In this document: positions 52,153-63,432 of the stretch, one piece after another
How positions within the stretch are numbered: position 1 is the stretch's first letter
Layout of the letters: the number at the start of each line of letters is the position of its first letter
Source of the DNA: Agelas oroides
Lineage: Eukaryota > Porifera > Demospongiae > Agelasida > Agelasidae
NCBI GenBank assembly: GCA_949130485.1
Contig: OX422183.1
Location: 22,065,202-22,129,201, forward strand
Direction: 5' to 3'
Length of the DNA stretch: 64,000 nt
The notes under the pieces: model-generated
What the model was told of the DNA's origin: nothing
What the model saw: only the letters and a program-made list of their open reading frames with translations
The model's database searches: none
Position numbers and translations under genes: made by a program

Positions 52153-52349
52153 AGTTATAGTTAGTAAAACAACACTGTCGGACAGTGTACGAGATTTCTT
52201 TTGTGACGGACCCCTCGGTTCGGCCTTCCAGCTATGTGAATGCGTTCACGTGACCGAAAGTGGGCGTGGCAACCCAAAAATTTCCGCCGCGCTTTGCGCG
52301 CCGATGACTGAACCCCCCTTTCAAAATTTCTAGATCCGCCACTGGCCTC

Positions 52350-53354
52350 TAATTATTCCGCGCTTGCTGAGCTCTCAAGTGTAGTTTACTTTTAATAATA
52401 TTCGGCAAGGCAGATTTGAAATTGATTTATTTCTGTTGAATTTTTAGAAATGCAGTGCACACTGTTTAGAGGCTTAACTAGGGGAATGCACTGCATTGTG
52501 GGGCGAGCGTGAGTGAGTTTGATGTTTCAACTGCTGTCTTAGTTTGTTGTATTAGAAACAGCAAATTTTAGCACCCAACACCCACCTAACGTGATGCTAA
52601 ACGTAGCCAAAAAACCTCATTATGAAATGCCCCCTTAAAACCTAGACCACCCTCAGAGCCCACTTCCAAGTTAACAAAGTGTCATCGTTAATATGGACCC
52701 CTCTGACCTAGAAAGTCAGCTGCGCCAGTAGGGAAGGGTGTAGGTAAGGCACAGGTAAAGTGATCTTCTGTTGTAAACTCATTGGTAAAACATCCCCCAC
52801 TGGAAGGTCACATGACTGTTGAAGTAGGATGGTCAGACCGACATTGTTGGACAGGCTGTCGGACAGCTTCTTGCTAAGTCATGGACCGAGTGGCAACTGG
52901 GACAAATGGGTGGGCATCATATGAAGTATCCTCGGATATCTGCTGGTCACTTGTTGCAGGAGAGATGTTTAAGAGGTTGCCATCATGTGGAAGCTGAGTG
53001 AGAGCATCCTCATCAATGTGTACATGGTTGGCACGATAGAAGATGTTGTTCATGGTCAACCACAGTGTACCACAGGTCTTCTAGCATATAAAATTCGATG
53101 AGACTGATCAACACCTTTTTTTCTGACGACCACAATATCAAGGTCTGAGGGCAGTCGTGGCAGCCTGTGAGCAAATGACATGACATCCCGGGATAAGTTT
53201 ATGACATGTCACTCCTGTGTAACTATGCCATGTGGTAGCTAGTCGGTAGATTGACATGGTGGGCATAACAGCTGCAACAAGCATCTCAACTTGTGTCAAG
53301 CCCTGCATTTGCTCGAGCCGGGCCTCTCTCTGGTTGGGAGTCTCATTGGTCCAT
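52350..53354. other. Intergenic, no recognised gene
   Basis: A 61-aa minus frame (52874-53059; HVHIDEDALTQLPHDGNLL) has a protein-like composition but no partner exons. Nothing else found. Confidence 0.35.
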
Positions 53355-53423
53355 CTCCTTTAATAGTCTTGTGTGGCCAGACTCTACCCGAAAGGGTCTG
53401 GCCATGTGAGACTACTCCTTTGC
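53355..53423. mobile_element. 51-bp mini-MITE
   Basis: The element is 53364-53414: TAGTCTTGTGTGGCCAGAC at the left, GTCTGGCCATGTGAGACTA at the right. Flanks CTCCTTTAA and CTCCTTTGC share 7 of 9. On each side, CTCGAGCCGGGYCTCTCTCT also repeats (53313, 53443). Confidence 0.65.
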
Positions 53424-54754
53424 GGTGCGAGGATCATTTTCTCGAGCCGGGTCTCTCTCTGGCTGGGGATCTGTGACACTAACCGCTGTCTCCTCCGATC
53501 CAAGATACTCTTTCGTATAGGGTAGCAGATTGCAAAGCACGATGGGCTCTATCCCTTATCCTCCATCTCGCTAACCATGCCTCCCTTTGTTAAACGTTTT
53601 CAGAAGCGCGACAATCACTGTTGCGTTGGTTTCTATGCCTCAGCCTTTCCCTCCTTTCTTCAGGTTCCATAGTTGGGTTGTACAACGTTTTTCTGACTTT
53701 CAAACGTGGCTATGTCCTAGGCAACATGAACATGTGGGAATATTGCCGACAAATAGGGCAGAATGCATTTACGGAATACGCATGTACCATATATACATAT
53801 AGACAATTTCCCATTTTCAGCACAAGTGTGGGGCTCACTCACGCTTGCCCCAATTATACCCAATAATGTTACACATCAACGATCATTGAAAAAGCCAATT
53901 TATATGTAAGTAAAATAACACCAGAGTTAGCTACTTCATAGCCTGTGGAAATTCATAGAACATTCCTTTCAAAATGATGTTTTATGTAGTAAGGCCGGAT
54001 ACTGATTGAAGTCACTTGGTTACAGCACTCAACTGTTGACCAAACGTCTTAGGCCGTTCAAGCCCTATCATTGTTTCACCCTATAGCTGGGAAACCATCT
54101 CCTTGAGCTCAAATGCCGCATGGCTCAGAGGTAAAAATGTATGCTTCTAGTTTACATGATATCGAAAGACAACTGATATTCAGGGGCAGAATGTGCATGA
54201 TTGATATAACTTTTTGTCTGTACGTAGCAAAAGTCTTCAAATTACTCAATTTTTGTTTAGCGGTTAGCTAGCTAACTGGTGTGCAGTTGTGAGTCTTACC
54301 GGAAGAGAGAGTTCCTTTTTTCGGTTCTCATCTGCACACCTGCAACAAAAAAAAATCGCAGTCATGTTATAGTGAAACACACGGCACCTTACTAGCTGGT
54401 AACTACGATGATGCCATCAGTTTTTGTTGCTTACGCATTGCAGATAGTCCCACTGGGCAAAGACGTTGACTCGCGATCGGATGGAAAAACGGATTTGCAT
54501 TGGGGACATTGATTTAACGGCGTCAACGGACTGTTTCCCATCAGGACACTGTTTCACAAAGGTAGCATACACACTAGAAACTGATCAATACAGCCGTAGG
54601 CCAAAAAAAAAAGCGTGACAACGCTAGCAAACTCAGTAATTCGGCTGTGAACAAAAGGGCGTGCTCTTTTGAGCTGGAATGTTTTAATAAGTGCGATATA
54701 TTTCACGTCTCTTGACTAGTGATTTGCCAACGCTAGAACTTCAGGCTGTGTTCT
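53424..54754. other. Upstream region of the LIM-like gene
   Basis: No coding sequence supported. An A-run (54348-54357) and short frames only. The promoter of the gene starting at 54755 should lie in its last few hundred bases, but no TATA box is seen. Confidence 0.4.
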
Positions 54755-57700
54755 ATGGCAACTGCAGGGACTGAGACGAATTCGAAGCCGCCCCAAGTTC
54801 AAATTTCAGCGCGGAGTGCTGTGGGAGTCGGTTCAACAGGGAATGCTGACGAAGAACTTGAAGTTAGTTCAAAGGAAAATGCCGAGAAAAAACTTGAAGT
54901 TCCAACGGACGAGAACGAAGTTAAAGACCCGATTGGGAATACCGCCGGCGATAAAGAAAGTGCCGAGGCAGAAGATGAAGAGAATTGTCCCTCGGCAACG
55001 CAGCGTACTGTCACAAGTTGTTTTTCGCGTGCATGGAAGTGGTGGCATGGTTCAGCCGCAGATAAGGAGCTAAACTGTTCAAAATGTAATGAACCATTAG
55101 GGTTGAAGAAGAGCCAGTTGAACGACCCGGATGCAGCTTCCACTATACGTTGTCAGAAGTAAGTGTTTGCCTGTGACATACCATGCTTTGATGATGTCAA
55201 TAATAACATGCATATGCAGTCAAGCCTTGCAAGGTTTGTAGCCTAACCAACTTCTGTACGTAACCAAGTGTATCAAGTAGCTAACTGCGAAATAACGAGA
55301 CAAAGGAATTTTGGAAGTGTCTTTTGCTTCTCGAGAGACAGTTCATCATCAAGTAAAGTACCATGGACAGTACTTACCTAGCTATAAGCTTGCAGCAGCC
55401 AATATTAGTTTTCCATTCTCAAGCATGATCACAATGACACCTGAGTATGACATTGAAAATCTTCCGCTTCTGTAGTCACTGGACTGGACTACTGGACTAC
55501 AATTTTAATGCAGTAAAAGCATTTTAAAAAAGATTCACTTAGTGGTAGAGTTGTATGCTGCAATGCGTCGACACAGAAAATCGCAGTAGGCCCTCCTGTT
55601 CTGTGGTCTGGAATTTTACACATTAACAAGTCTATCAATTCATTGAAATTCCAGCAGTGGCATTCAATGTGGCTTGGGACATGTATGATTCATGTTGGCC
55701 AGCTACTTAGGATGCTGGCACACTAATTAGAATGTAGGCTCCATATTTAAGCACACCGAAGTTTGTACTCGATACAGCCAACTGTGTAGTTGGGAGAGTC
55801 ACACGCTATTATTCAACGCAACAACAGTAGCTATGTCTTTCTCAAGCAACTACTACAGGGCCTTGCATTAGTGCAGTAATTAAAGGCCGTGGAACTGTCA
55901 GCTGAGAGAATACCTTGTGGTTGGTAATTTTCATGAGAACAACTTTTTGTGAAGCAAAATCTGTGTTTCTGAAAAATTTTTGTGATCGTGATTTTCACAG
56001 TCAGTGATTTTTCGAACGTGCATGTGTTTCGTAAGTCACCAATCATCAGCCGGCACTTATTTCAACCATTTCTTCGAAACTCCCGCGATCTTTTTAAGGC
56101 CCTAGGAATGAACCTTGGGAGACAGTGTTCATTTTTTTAATGACTATAGTTGGCAGTCCGAAGTGTGTTTTGTGGCAAGGCCCAAAGGAAACATTGCTAG
56201 GAGTTATGTTATTAAGTTTGAGCTACAAACTAGTGCACGAGAGTGCCCAATACCCCTACAGTTTATTACTCAACAATAGCTAGCTAGAAATAAATTTTTT
56301 CTTTCGTAGCCTGATATCATCTATGGATTGTTCACCCAGTAGTAATGAGTCTGAAGACGAAGAGTATGTTGTCCCAATTTTGTCAATTTTTGCTTTACCC
56401 TTTGTACTTTGAGCAAGTACTGAAGACAAAGTTCATGTTCTAACTTAACAATCATTGACCAACCAAGTAGCAAATAGATTATAGTTTTTATAAACAAGTG
56501 TTACCATGGCAACATGCTAACAATCCTAAAATTGGAGGGGGTCAAAGTTTAATTATCTTTTGCTAAATGTGGAATGTCAAAAGCCTTTCTATCTCGATGA
56601 AATGGATATTTAGCGAAAGCTCTTTGCTTTAGCTATCTGACCCTGGGTAGGGACACAGTACCAGATACAACATGAAGTTCCAAGAAACAAATATAGGTGT
56701 TTTCATGCCTGAAATCTGCATTTATTTCAATTTTTAAAGCTCACTTCTCCAGTGAAAGCAACAACAGCTCCTGTCCCTAGGTCCAGTACGTTAGTAAAAC
56801 TAGTCCTCTACACACTCTCAAAGTTTCAGCTACAAATGTAGCCATCTGACCTTCCGCATCAACCGCCAAAGATGATAGGTCATCGCATTCGAGTAGCTCA
56901 TTCGCCTCTCCTGCCCCTAGAAACATGCAGCGTTCGATCTCAATCGCAGCCCTTCGGTAAGTCAGACCTACCTACTTCACAACCATGGATTACACAAAGC
57001 TAAACAATACGGACTAACAGCCAGAATAACAACACCAAGTTAAAGCTAAGAAGCTTAGACGCGGCAGCCATTCAATCTCTGCAAACTATGGCAATACTTT
57101 CGCGTACTTCCATGTTACGAATAGTACATTTGGGGGCCGCTTTAACCGACCTGAGAGGGGAGACAACACCTGAAACTTCTGTAATGCCTGAGACATCTGT
57201 ATAGTGGAAGCTACGAACCTTGAGAAATCTTTAGCTGCAGACAAGAATCTCGCAACTTTCGAGACATCTGTGATTGCAGCTACACTAATCTAAAGATCAG
57301 TGGCATAGCCAGGATGAGCAAGTTACATGGGCACACTCAATGCATGCATAACATGCATCTGCTAGGAGACCTAGGGCATGCTCCCACCATGAAAATTTAT
57401 TCAATTACACACTCTGAGATCGCTTCTGAGGTCATTTTCGGCCACAAATACCATTCCGTCTTACCTGTATGCTCGCTTCATGTCCGGATGAAACTTGCGA
57501 TCGCACATGCTAATAATTGATCTTTGAGCTTAGCTTTGTACACTATTTTTACCTGGGCACCAGCAAATTTTACATGGGCACAGGCCCAGGTATGCCCGGG
57601 TGTAGCTACACCACTGCTTAAGATCTCTGTAGCAGGACAAACCCTGTGGGCACTGTACATTCCGAGACTGCTGTAGCGCAAGATGCAAACCCTGACACTT

Positions 57701-60700
57701 GTGCAGTACAAGCCTTCATGCAGTATTCTTTAGGTAGGTTTGAGTGCATGTACGATTGTATTTACAATGTGATACAGCCCATGGTACTGCTTGTTGTTGG
57801 TGTGGGATCCCAAAACTTGGAGTACCCCCTTTTTTTCTCAAGAAATGTTTATTTGTGTCCCCAGAACCTGGTTGTGAACTTTCCCAGGTACAGCCCATAA
57901 CTTATAAGAAACCCTCATAGTATTTGGCCACTCTGATAAGAAAATCCACATGTGATTCCCTTGAACACTGGAAAATTAAGTGATGGGATTTGAGAAAAGA
58001 GACCACTTCATGAGTAAATTGTCACTATAAGCCTATATAGTCATGCTGGTCATATATAGTAAACTTGGATTATTGCATCTTAGGTAGGTATGGGCTTTCC
58101 CTACCTTCTGACCAACTTGGAACTCCAAGTGTCACAACTACAATCCTCCATGTACTCATACCATGTGTGCATATTTAACACTAACAATCCCTTGTAAATT
58201 AGTTTACAGCTAATATGTACCGAACATGGTTAGAAGCTAGCTGCTAACAAGCTGCTGTAAAAATGATGAACACGCACATAATTATGTTAGAATATGGAAA
58301 GGTGTGAAATAAAGCTATATTCTCTGAAATCAATCCTCTTCTGCATAATTACTGCCCACTTGTGTTAAGAAACCTACATCTGCTTTGAAGCCATCCAGGT
58401 ATAATTGTCTAACGCATTACTTGTACATGTGCATATGTTTACTTACATTTCCATAGCTTGCCTATGAAGAAGTTCATGCAGAGAAGTAGGGCAATCCTGG
58501 CTTTTTTGAAAGCAAACCACCTGGAGGCATTACCTAGCACACTCACTCAATGTTCCTCACAATATACCAGCAGTAAGGGTGGTAGTAGAGTATCAAAGTT
58601 TCTTATCACCGTTACTTCAGTCAAAACTGTTGGATGTAGTACAAAAAGAAAACAGGAGCACAAGTTCTAACAAGGGCAGAGATATGAGAGAAGAGAAGAG
58701 ACTGAAAAGAAAAGGTCATAAAAGAGAAGACCAAGAAGTTGAAAGAGAAAGCCAAGAAAATAGCCAAGAAGCCAAAAGAAAACTCCAGACCGACACTACC
58801 GGTAACCACAAAAATTGTACAGCTAGTGTACTTGGAATGTTGGAGACATTTGAAGTGACCTTGAAACAGATAGATGTTGTGCATGTTTTGGTCATGACAG
58901 TGAAGGCCAAGGAACAGGTTGAGAATGGCTGCAATATTTGTCACTGAGGATGTTGGATCCATGAAGAGTTTATTGAAGATTACACACCTACAGTCGTGTT
59001 CTGTCCTCTCTGTCAGCATGTTAAACTCTGATGCACTGCAAAAACTACTTGGTTAAAGTAACCTCACCAAGTGGTCACTCAAGTTTCAGGGTTAATTGAA
59101 TTAGTGAGAGAATTTAAACACTGAAATTCCCATCCATCATCCCCTCACAATTCAATCAAGCTTCATTAAGAAGCAAAGAGTTAGTACAGACACTTGTCTG
59201 CTAGCTAATGGACATTCATACCACCACCTGCTGGCTATTATCCGGTTCCATAACTATCCATCATCCCCCCTACGATCCATCAGGCTTTATTAAGAAACAA
59301 AGAGCTATCACAGACAAGTGTCTGTAGTAGCTCTTTGCAAGCTAATGGAAGTGTGAGGGTGATGATGGATGGTGATATGTTTGTGAATTCTCTTCATAGT
59401 ACTCACCAGTTCAGTGAAACCTGAAATCTGATTAAAGTGTGTGTAAAAATGATTCTGGATCCGTTAAAGGTTGTACTGAAGACTAGCTACACATCTACAT
59501 TGTTTTGTCCCATTTGTCAGACTGTAAAAATTGTTGCGGATCCATTAAACTCTTGTGTATAAAAATTATTGTAGTATGCTGCTGAGTCCAAAAGTTGCTG
59601 GAAGTTGTGAAGTATTGATCAACAAAAGATCCTTCACTGCAAAAACAAGTTGGTCATTTTAACCACAGAGTGGTTACCATGGTTGCTGACCAGCTGCAGA
59701 GACAGTGGTTATGAGTGGTTTACTTTGGTATTAGAGACTTATTGCATAAGGAAACCCAATAGGCAGCTGCCTAGTTCATCTTACAACCACAATACACTGA
59801 CAAACTTCAGAACATCTGTGAAGGAGCATTACAAATGCACTTTTGTTCCAGTAAGGAACTTCCATGCTCTCAGGTGAGGGAATGACAGATGTTATGAGGG
59901 CTTTCAGTGTGTTGTGGTTGCAAGATGAACTTGGCAGCTGCTGCTTGGATTGCCTTATGCAATTAGTCTCTAATACCAAAGTAAGCCTCTTATAACCACT
60001 GTCTCTCCAGTTTGTCTGCAACTGGGGTAACCACTCTGTGGTTAAAATGACCAACTTGTTTTTGCAGTGTTATAGTAGCCGATATTTGGCACACTAGGTC
60101 GATATTTGGTCTACAATGGTTGTTTGCAAAGTTTACGGCCGCATGTACTTAAGAACCCAATAACCATTTTCACCCACTGCACATTAACTAGGGATAACTT
60201 GTATTTCCATTCTTGCAAGCCAGAAGTTCTGGAACTGTTTCTGGACAGAATCAAAGCTAAAAGGGCAAAGTTAGGCTGATATCTACTTGCATGATGGCTC
60301 TGCTTGTAAAGAAATTTTGTCTATGTACTTCTCTCCAAGGCACTCAAGTAGGTGAGCATGCATCATGTATCAAAGTATGTCAGGCTGATGATTGTGCCTT
60401 CAGACTTTGGTTCATTGAATGGACGGAATATGTTAAACAGGACACTATCTGCTGATCCAGTTGGATACAGTCCATTAGCGGATACTACCCAACCAGTCGT
60501 AATCGGCTAGCAAATATGTCTGTCAGACACAATCTATACTAAATTGTCACAAGTCATGAGGAAACCAATCCACCTTGAAACCATTGTTGTTCAGCTAAGT
60601 GCTTCTTCAGTGTTTTGATACTGCAGCCATAGTTTGCCCTTGTGAACCTGCTGAAGTTGAGCAACTCCTAACAGGCTACGTTCTTAGTGTGAATGAACTG

Positions 60701-63432
60701 TATGAGAATCTGCTGCTACAGTAGTGCTTAATTCTTGGTACGCATTGATTGCATTTTCAGTTAGCTACACAGTCACGGGTGGTGTAGTACGTGATGGGGG
60801 TTGAATTTAGAAAGGTTAAGACTAACCACAATGTAGTGCTTCATTTATGATATAAATACTTTCTGAGGTAATGGCTAACTTTTGCTTGCATACCGTAGGT
60901 GCCAGTTGTTTAGCGTATCTCTTTGTTATGCATATTATTTATTAAGCGCATGATTGCAGAGGGTTTTACCCATCACATGAAAAGCCGATGACCTGATGTG
61001 TTCTCTACTGGGTAGGCGATGTGCCTACATGTATGTATCTGAATCTGCAATAATTTTATCCCGTAGGAAGGGGTCATACAAAAGGTAATGCTAAATACGT
61101 ATTTCCCCTACACATAACAGCTACTTGAGCATTTACAACAAAGAGAACAAGTAAAAATCCAGCAAAACAAAACAAGAAGAAAATGGAAAAAATGATGATA
61201 CACTAGTACAGGAAATTACTCAACTTAAGCTTATAGGATTGAAAGCATGAAGCATTTAGCAACAACATGTGGAAGCTCATTCCACAGAAAGGGACAATTT
61301 ACAAAAAAGGAGTACCTAAAAGCATTTATTCGTGACTGTCTACAAAACAGAGTGAGGTTATGAGATCTAGTACAAGAGGCTCTGGTAAAGTTTAAGTAAT
61401 CACTGAAGTCAATACAGTCCAGCTTGTGGATTATTTTATACACCTGACAACAAATGAGGAACTGCCTTCTCAGTTGTAATGTGGGCCAGTGAAGCTCATC
61501 ACAGATCTTCTCGTATGGCTTAGACCACTTCATGGATGGATTGTGTATTTATGGTTAGCTACATGGCCATGTTAAAGGACTGTATGCTGCCTACATACAG
61601 TTATACTCACTCTCTTTTATAGATGCAGACTCAGGGATACTGATTACCACTGTTTTGTGTGCGCAGAATGTCAAGGTGTATTCACTGATCCACCCACTAT
61701 AGAAGGCTTTGATGTGGATGAGGGAGATATGCTGTGTCGCAAGTAAGAGTCTGTCACATGATATAAGACAGTATAATTATTTAAAATGTGTGAAAAGGTA
61801 GGGATAGCATGCCGAAAATGCAAACAATTAAGGTAGAAATGATATAAAAGTGAAGGTTAATATACAAAGCCTCATCTATCCCTATAATCTTCACCCTAGC
61901 TGCAACATAATAACTAGAAAATATAGAACATTGTTGGGGCGAGCCTGAGCAAGCTGATACAGGCCATCTCCTAGCAAACTGAAAAATGGGTGCCAGGAGA
62001 AGGCTTCTATGCATGTCCCTGTGTAGTCTGTCCCCTGCCCAGGGGAAGGCTTGTCTGTCCTCTGTGTAGTCTGTCCCCTGGTACTGGGTGCCAGGGGAAG
62101 GCTTGTTTGTCTATATGTTGTCTGTCTCCTGGCCCGGTGTTCTTAGAGAGGCTCCAGAATCCAGGGGAAGGCATGTCAGTGGAGTTTGTCTCATGTATGG
62201 GATAGGACAGCTACAGTCAGTGTGGATACATATGCATGGACTAAGCTCTACACTAAAATCATGAGCTGAATTTTATAAGTGCCGTTTGCGCATGGCCCTT
62301 ACCTCGGAAGCGACCTCAACCACCATGATCGAAATTTGTACTGCCTGTGGGCAGCCTGCCGTTCATGATCTGTAGCACGCAGCACATACAAACAAGGAGT
62401 AAGTTGCTATGCGTACTTCAACTTCAGTCGTCTCAGCTCCGGGTCACCGACGCTGCACTCTGGCAATAGCCCTTCACGTGGATCACCTACCGAGTGCATG
62501 AGCTCGATCTTTGTAATATTGAAATTTAAACGCGCTCATTTAAAAATTTACGGTATATAGCCGCAAGCAAGCAAGCAAATAATAGTTACATTCCCCAGAC
62601 GGAGCAGCATGAGCCCGAAGGGCGAATGCTGTTCTGTCTGGGGAATGTAACTTATTTGTTAGATGTTACCCCTAGCAACCCACTGCCACACCCATAATCA
62701 CCTCCACCCATTGCCTACATGTATGTATCTGAATCTGCAATAATTTTATCCCGTAGGAAGGGGTCATACAAAAGGTAATGCTAAATACGTATTTCCCCTA
62801 CACATAACAGCTACTTGAGCATTTACAACAAAGAGAACAAGTAAAAATCCAGCAAAACAAAACAAGAAGAAAATGGAAAAAATGATGATACACTAGTACA
62901 GGAAATTACTCAACTTAAGCTTATAGGATTGAAAGCATGAAGCATTTAGCAACAACATGTGGAAGCTCATTCCACAGAAAGGGACAATTTACAAAAAAGG
63001 AGTACCTAAAAGCATTTATTCGTGACTGTCTACAAAACAGAGTGAGGTTATGAGATCTAGTACAAGAGGCTCTGGTAAAGTTTAAGTAATCACTGAAGTC
63101 AATACAGTCCAGCTTGTGGATTATTTTATACACCTGACAACAAATGAGGAACTGCCTTCTCAGTTGTAATGTGGGCCAGTGAAGCTCATCACAGATCTTC
63201 TCGTATGGCTTAGACCACTTCATGGATGGATTGTGTATTTATGGTTAGCTACATGGCCATGTTAAAGGACTGTATGCTGCCTACATACAGTTATACTCAC
63301 TCTCTTTTATAGATGCAGACTCAGGGATACTGATTACCACTGTTTTGTGTGCGCAGAATGTCAAGGTGTATTCACTGATCCACCCACTATAGAAGGCTTT
63401 GATGTGGATGAGGGAGATATGCTGTGTCGCAA
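54755..63432 (+). CDS. Partial gene with acidic N-terminus and LIM-like zinc finger (model incomplete)
   Basis: Exon 1 is 54755-55158 (ATG, 134 codons, donor GTAAGT, phase 2): a low-complexity acidic/Ser-rich region, then WKWWHG and a CSKC pair. Exon 2 is 56310-56363 (after TTTCGTAG; SPSSNESEDE; phase 2). Exon 3 is probably 58457-58572 (after TTCCATAG; RSRAILAFLKANHLEAL; ends phase 1). The finger exon is 61623-61742 (after CTTTTATAG; phase 2 both sides), encoding DYHCFVCAECQGVF and GDMLCRK, repeated identically at 63313-63432. The CX2CX2C and CX2C spacing fits the second half of a LIM domain, but the usual His is displaced. How exon 3 links to the finger exon is unresolved. The gene continues past the window. 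Confidence 0.5.
55159..56309 (+). other. Intron 1 of the LIM-like gene
   Basis: Begins GTAAGTG, ends TTCTTTCGTAG. No embedded gene; a 71-aa minus frame (55831-56046) has no domain. Confidence 0.5.
56364..58456 (+). other. Intron 2 of the LIM-like gene
   Basis: Begins GTATGTT, ends CATTTCCATAG. The CATGGGCACA.../...CAGGCCCAGG region around 57300-57620 resembles a decayed transposon with GTGGCATAGCCAGGATG at one end and GTGTAGCTACACCACTG at the other, but the ends pair only weakly. Confidence 0.4.
58573..59030 (+). other. Charged open frame of uncertain status
   Basis: A frame at 58579-58947 has a very Lys/Glu/Arg-rich helical stretch (REEKRLKRKGHKREDQEVER) followed by a normal-looking segment. 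It may be part of the LIM-like gene: an acceptor-like TTACTTCAG lies at 58611-58619, but its phase does not match exon 3. Left as possible coding. Confidence 0.3.
59031..59634. other. Intergenic/intron with CACTGCAAAAAC end and local repeats
   Basis: CACTGCAAAAACTACTTGGT (59035) resembles the end of the next element. Two diverged copies of an approximately 125-bp block (CATCATCCCC...ATTAAGAARCAAAGAG) lie at 59130-59200 and 59260-59330. No gene. Confidence 0.4.
59635..60069. mobile_element. 435-bp foldback element, CACTGCAAAAAC ends
   Basis: The left arm (59635-59800) and the right arm (59895-60069) are inverted copies, starting CACTGCAAAAACAAGTTGGT and continuing through TTTTAACCACAGAGTGGTTAC. 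The loop is about 100 bp. The ends resemble CACTA/EnSpm-type termini. The frames on both strands starting MVILTTEWLP are mirror copies of each other, not genes. Confidence 0.8.
60070..61021. other. Intron or intergenic, no recognised feature
   Basis: Sequence before the duplicated unit, presumably inside the LIM-like gene. Only short frames. Confidence 0.35.
61231..61533 (-). pseudogene. CR1-type LINE ORF2 C-terminal fragment
   Basis: 100 residues typical of the extreme C-terminus of non-LTR retrotransposon ORF2: LHWPTLQLRRQFLICCQVYK, SHNLTLFCRQSRINAFRYSF and PFLWNELP. The reverse transcriptase core is absent (5' truncated, as usual for LINEs). The 3' flank lies toward 61022. It sits antisense in the intron before the finger exon. 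Confidence 0.75.
62576..62659. mobile_element. Short palindromic MITE
   Basis: CAAATAATAGTTACATTCCC is mirrored by GGGAATGTAACTTATTTG; the stem continues with CCAGACGGAGCAGCAT / ATGCTGTTCTGTCTGG around a short loop GAGCCCGAAGGGCGA. Confidence 0.65.
62921..63223 (-). pseudogene. Second copy of the LINE ORF2 fragment
   Basis: Same as 61231-61533, carried along by the 1690-bp duplication; not an independent insertion. Confidence 0.75.
63313..63432 (+). CDS. Duplicated LIM-like finger exon
   Basis: 120 nt, identical to 61623-61742, with the same CTTTTATAG acceptor and GTAAGAG donor. Phase 2 on both sides, so including both exons would keep the reading frame and give two fingers in series. One copy may instead be skipped or a product of misassembly. 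Confidence 0.55.

Larger units (their letters stand above)
44926..52349. mobile_element. 7.4-kb composite bounded by CAGTGGCGGAT termini
   Basis: Left CAGTGGCGGATTTAG at 44931 and right CTAGATCCGCCACTG ending 52344, flanked on both sides by GCCTC (44926-44930, 52345-52349). A second inverted pair lies inside (CCGAGGGGTCCGCCAC at 45157, GTGACGGACCCCTCGG at 52202). Between the arms sit the 685-bp array and a TTAA-flanked element. No transposase frame is visible. If the termini belong together, the whole array was moved, or it grew inside a transposon. The hAT superfamily is a guess from the CAG terminus. Confidence 0.65.

Noticed and set aside
59650-60054. Two similar proteins starting MVILTTEWLP on opposite strands
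   Set aside because: They are the two arms of one inverted repeat.
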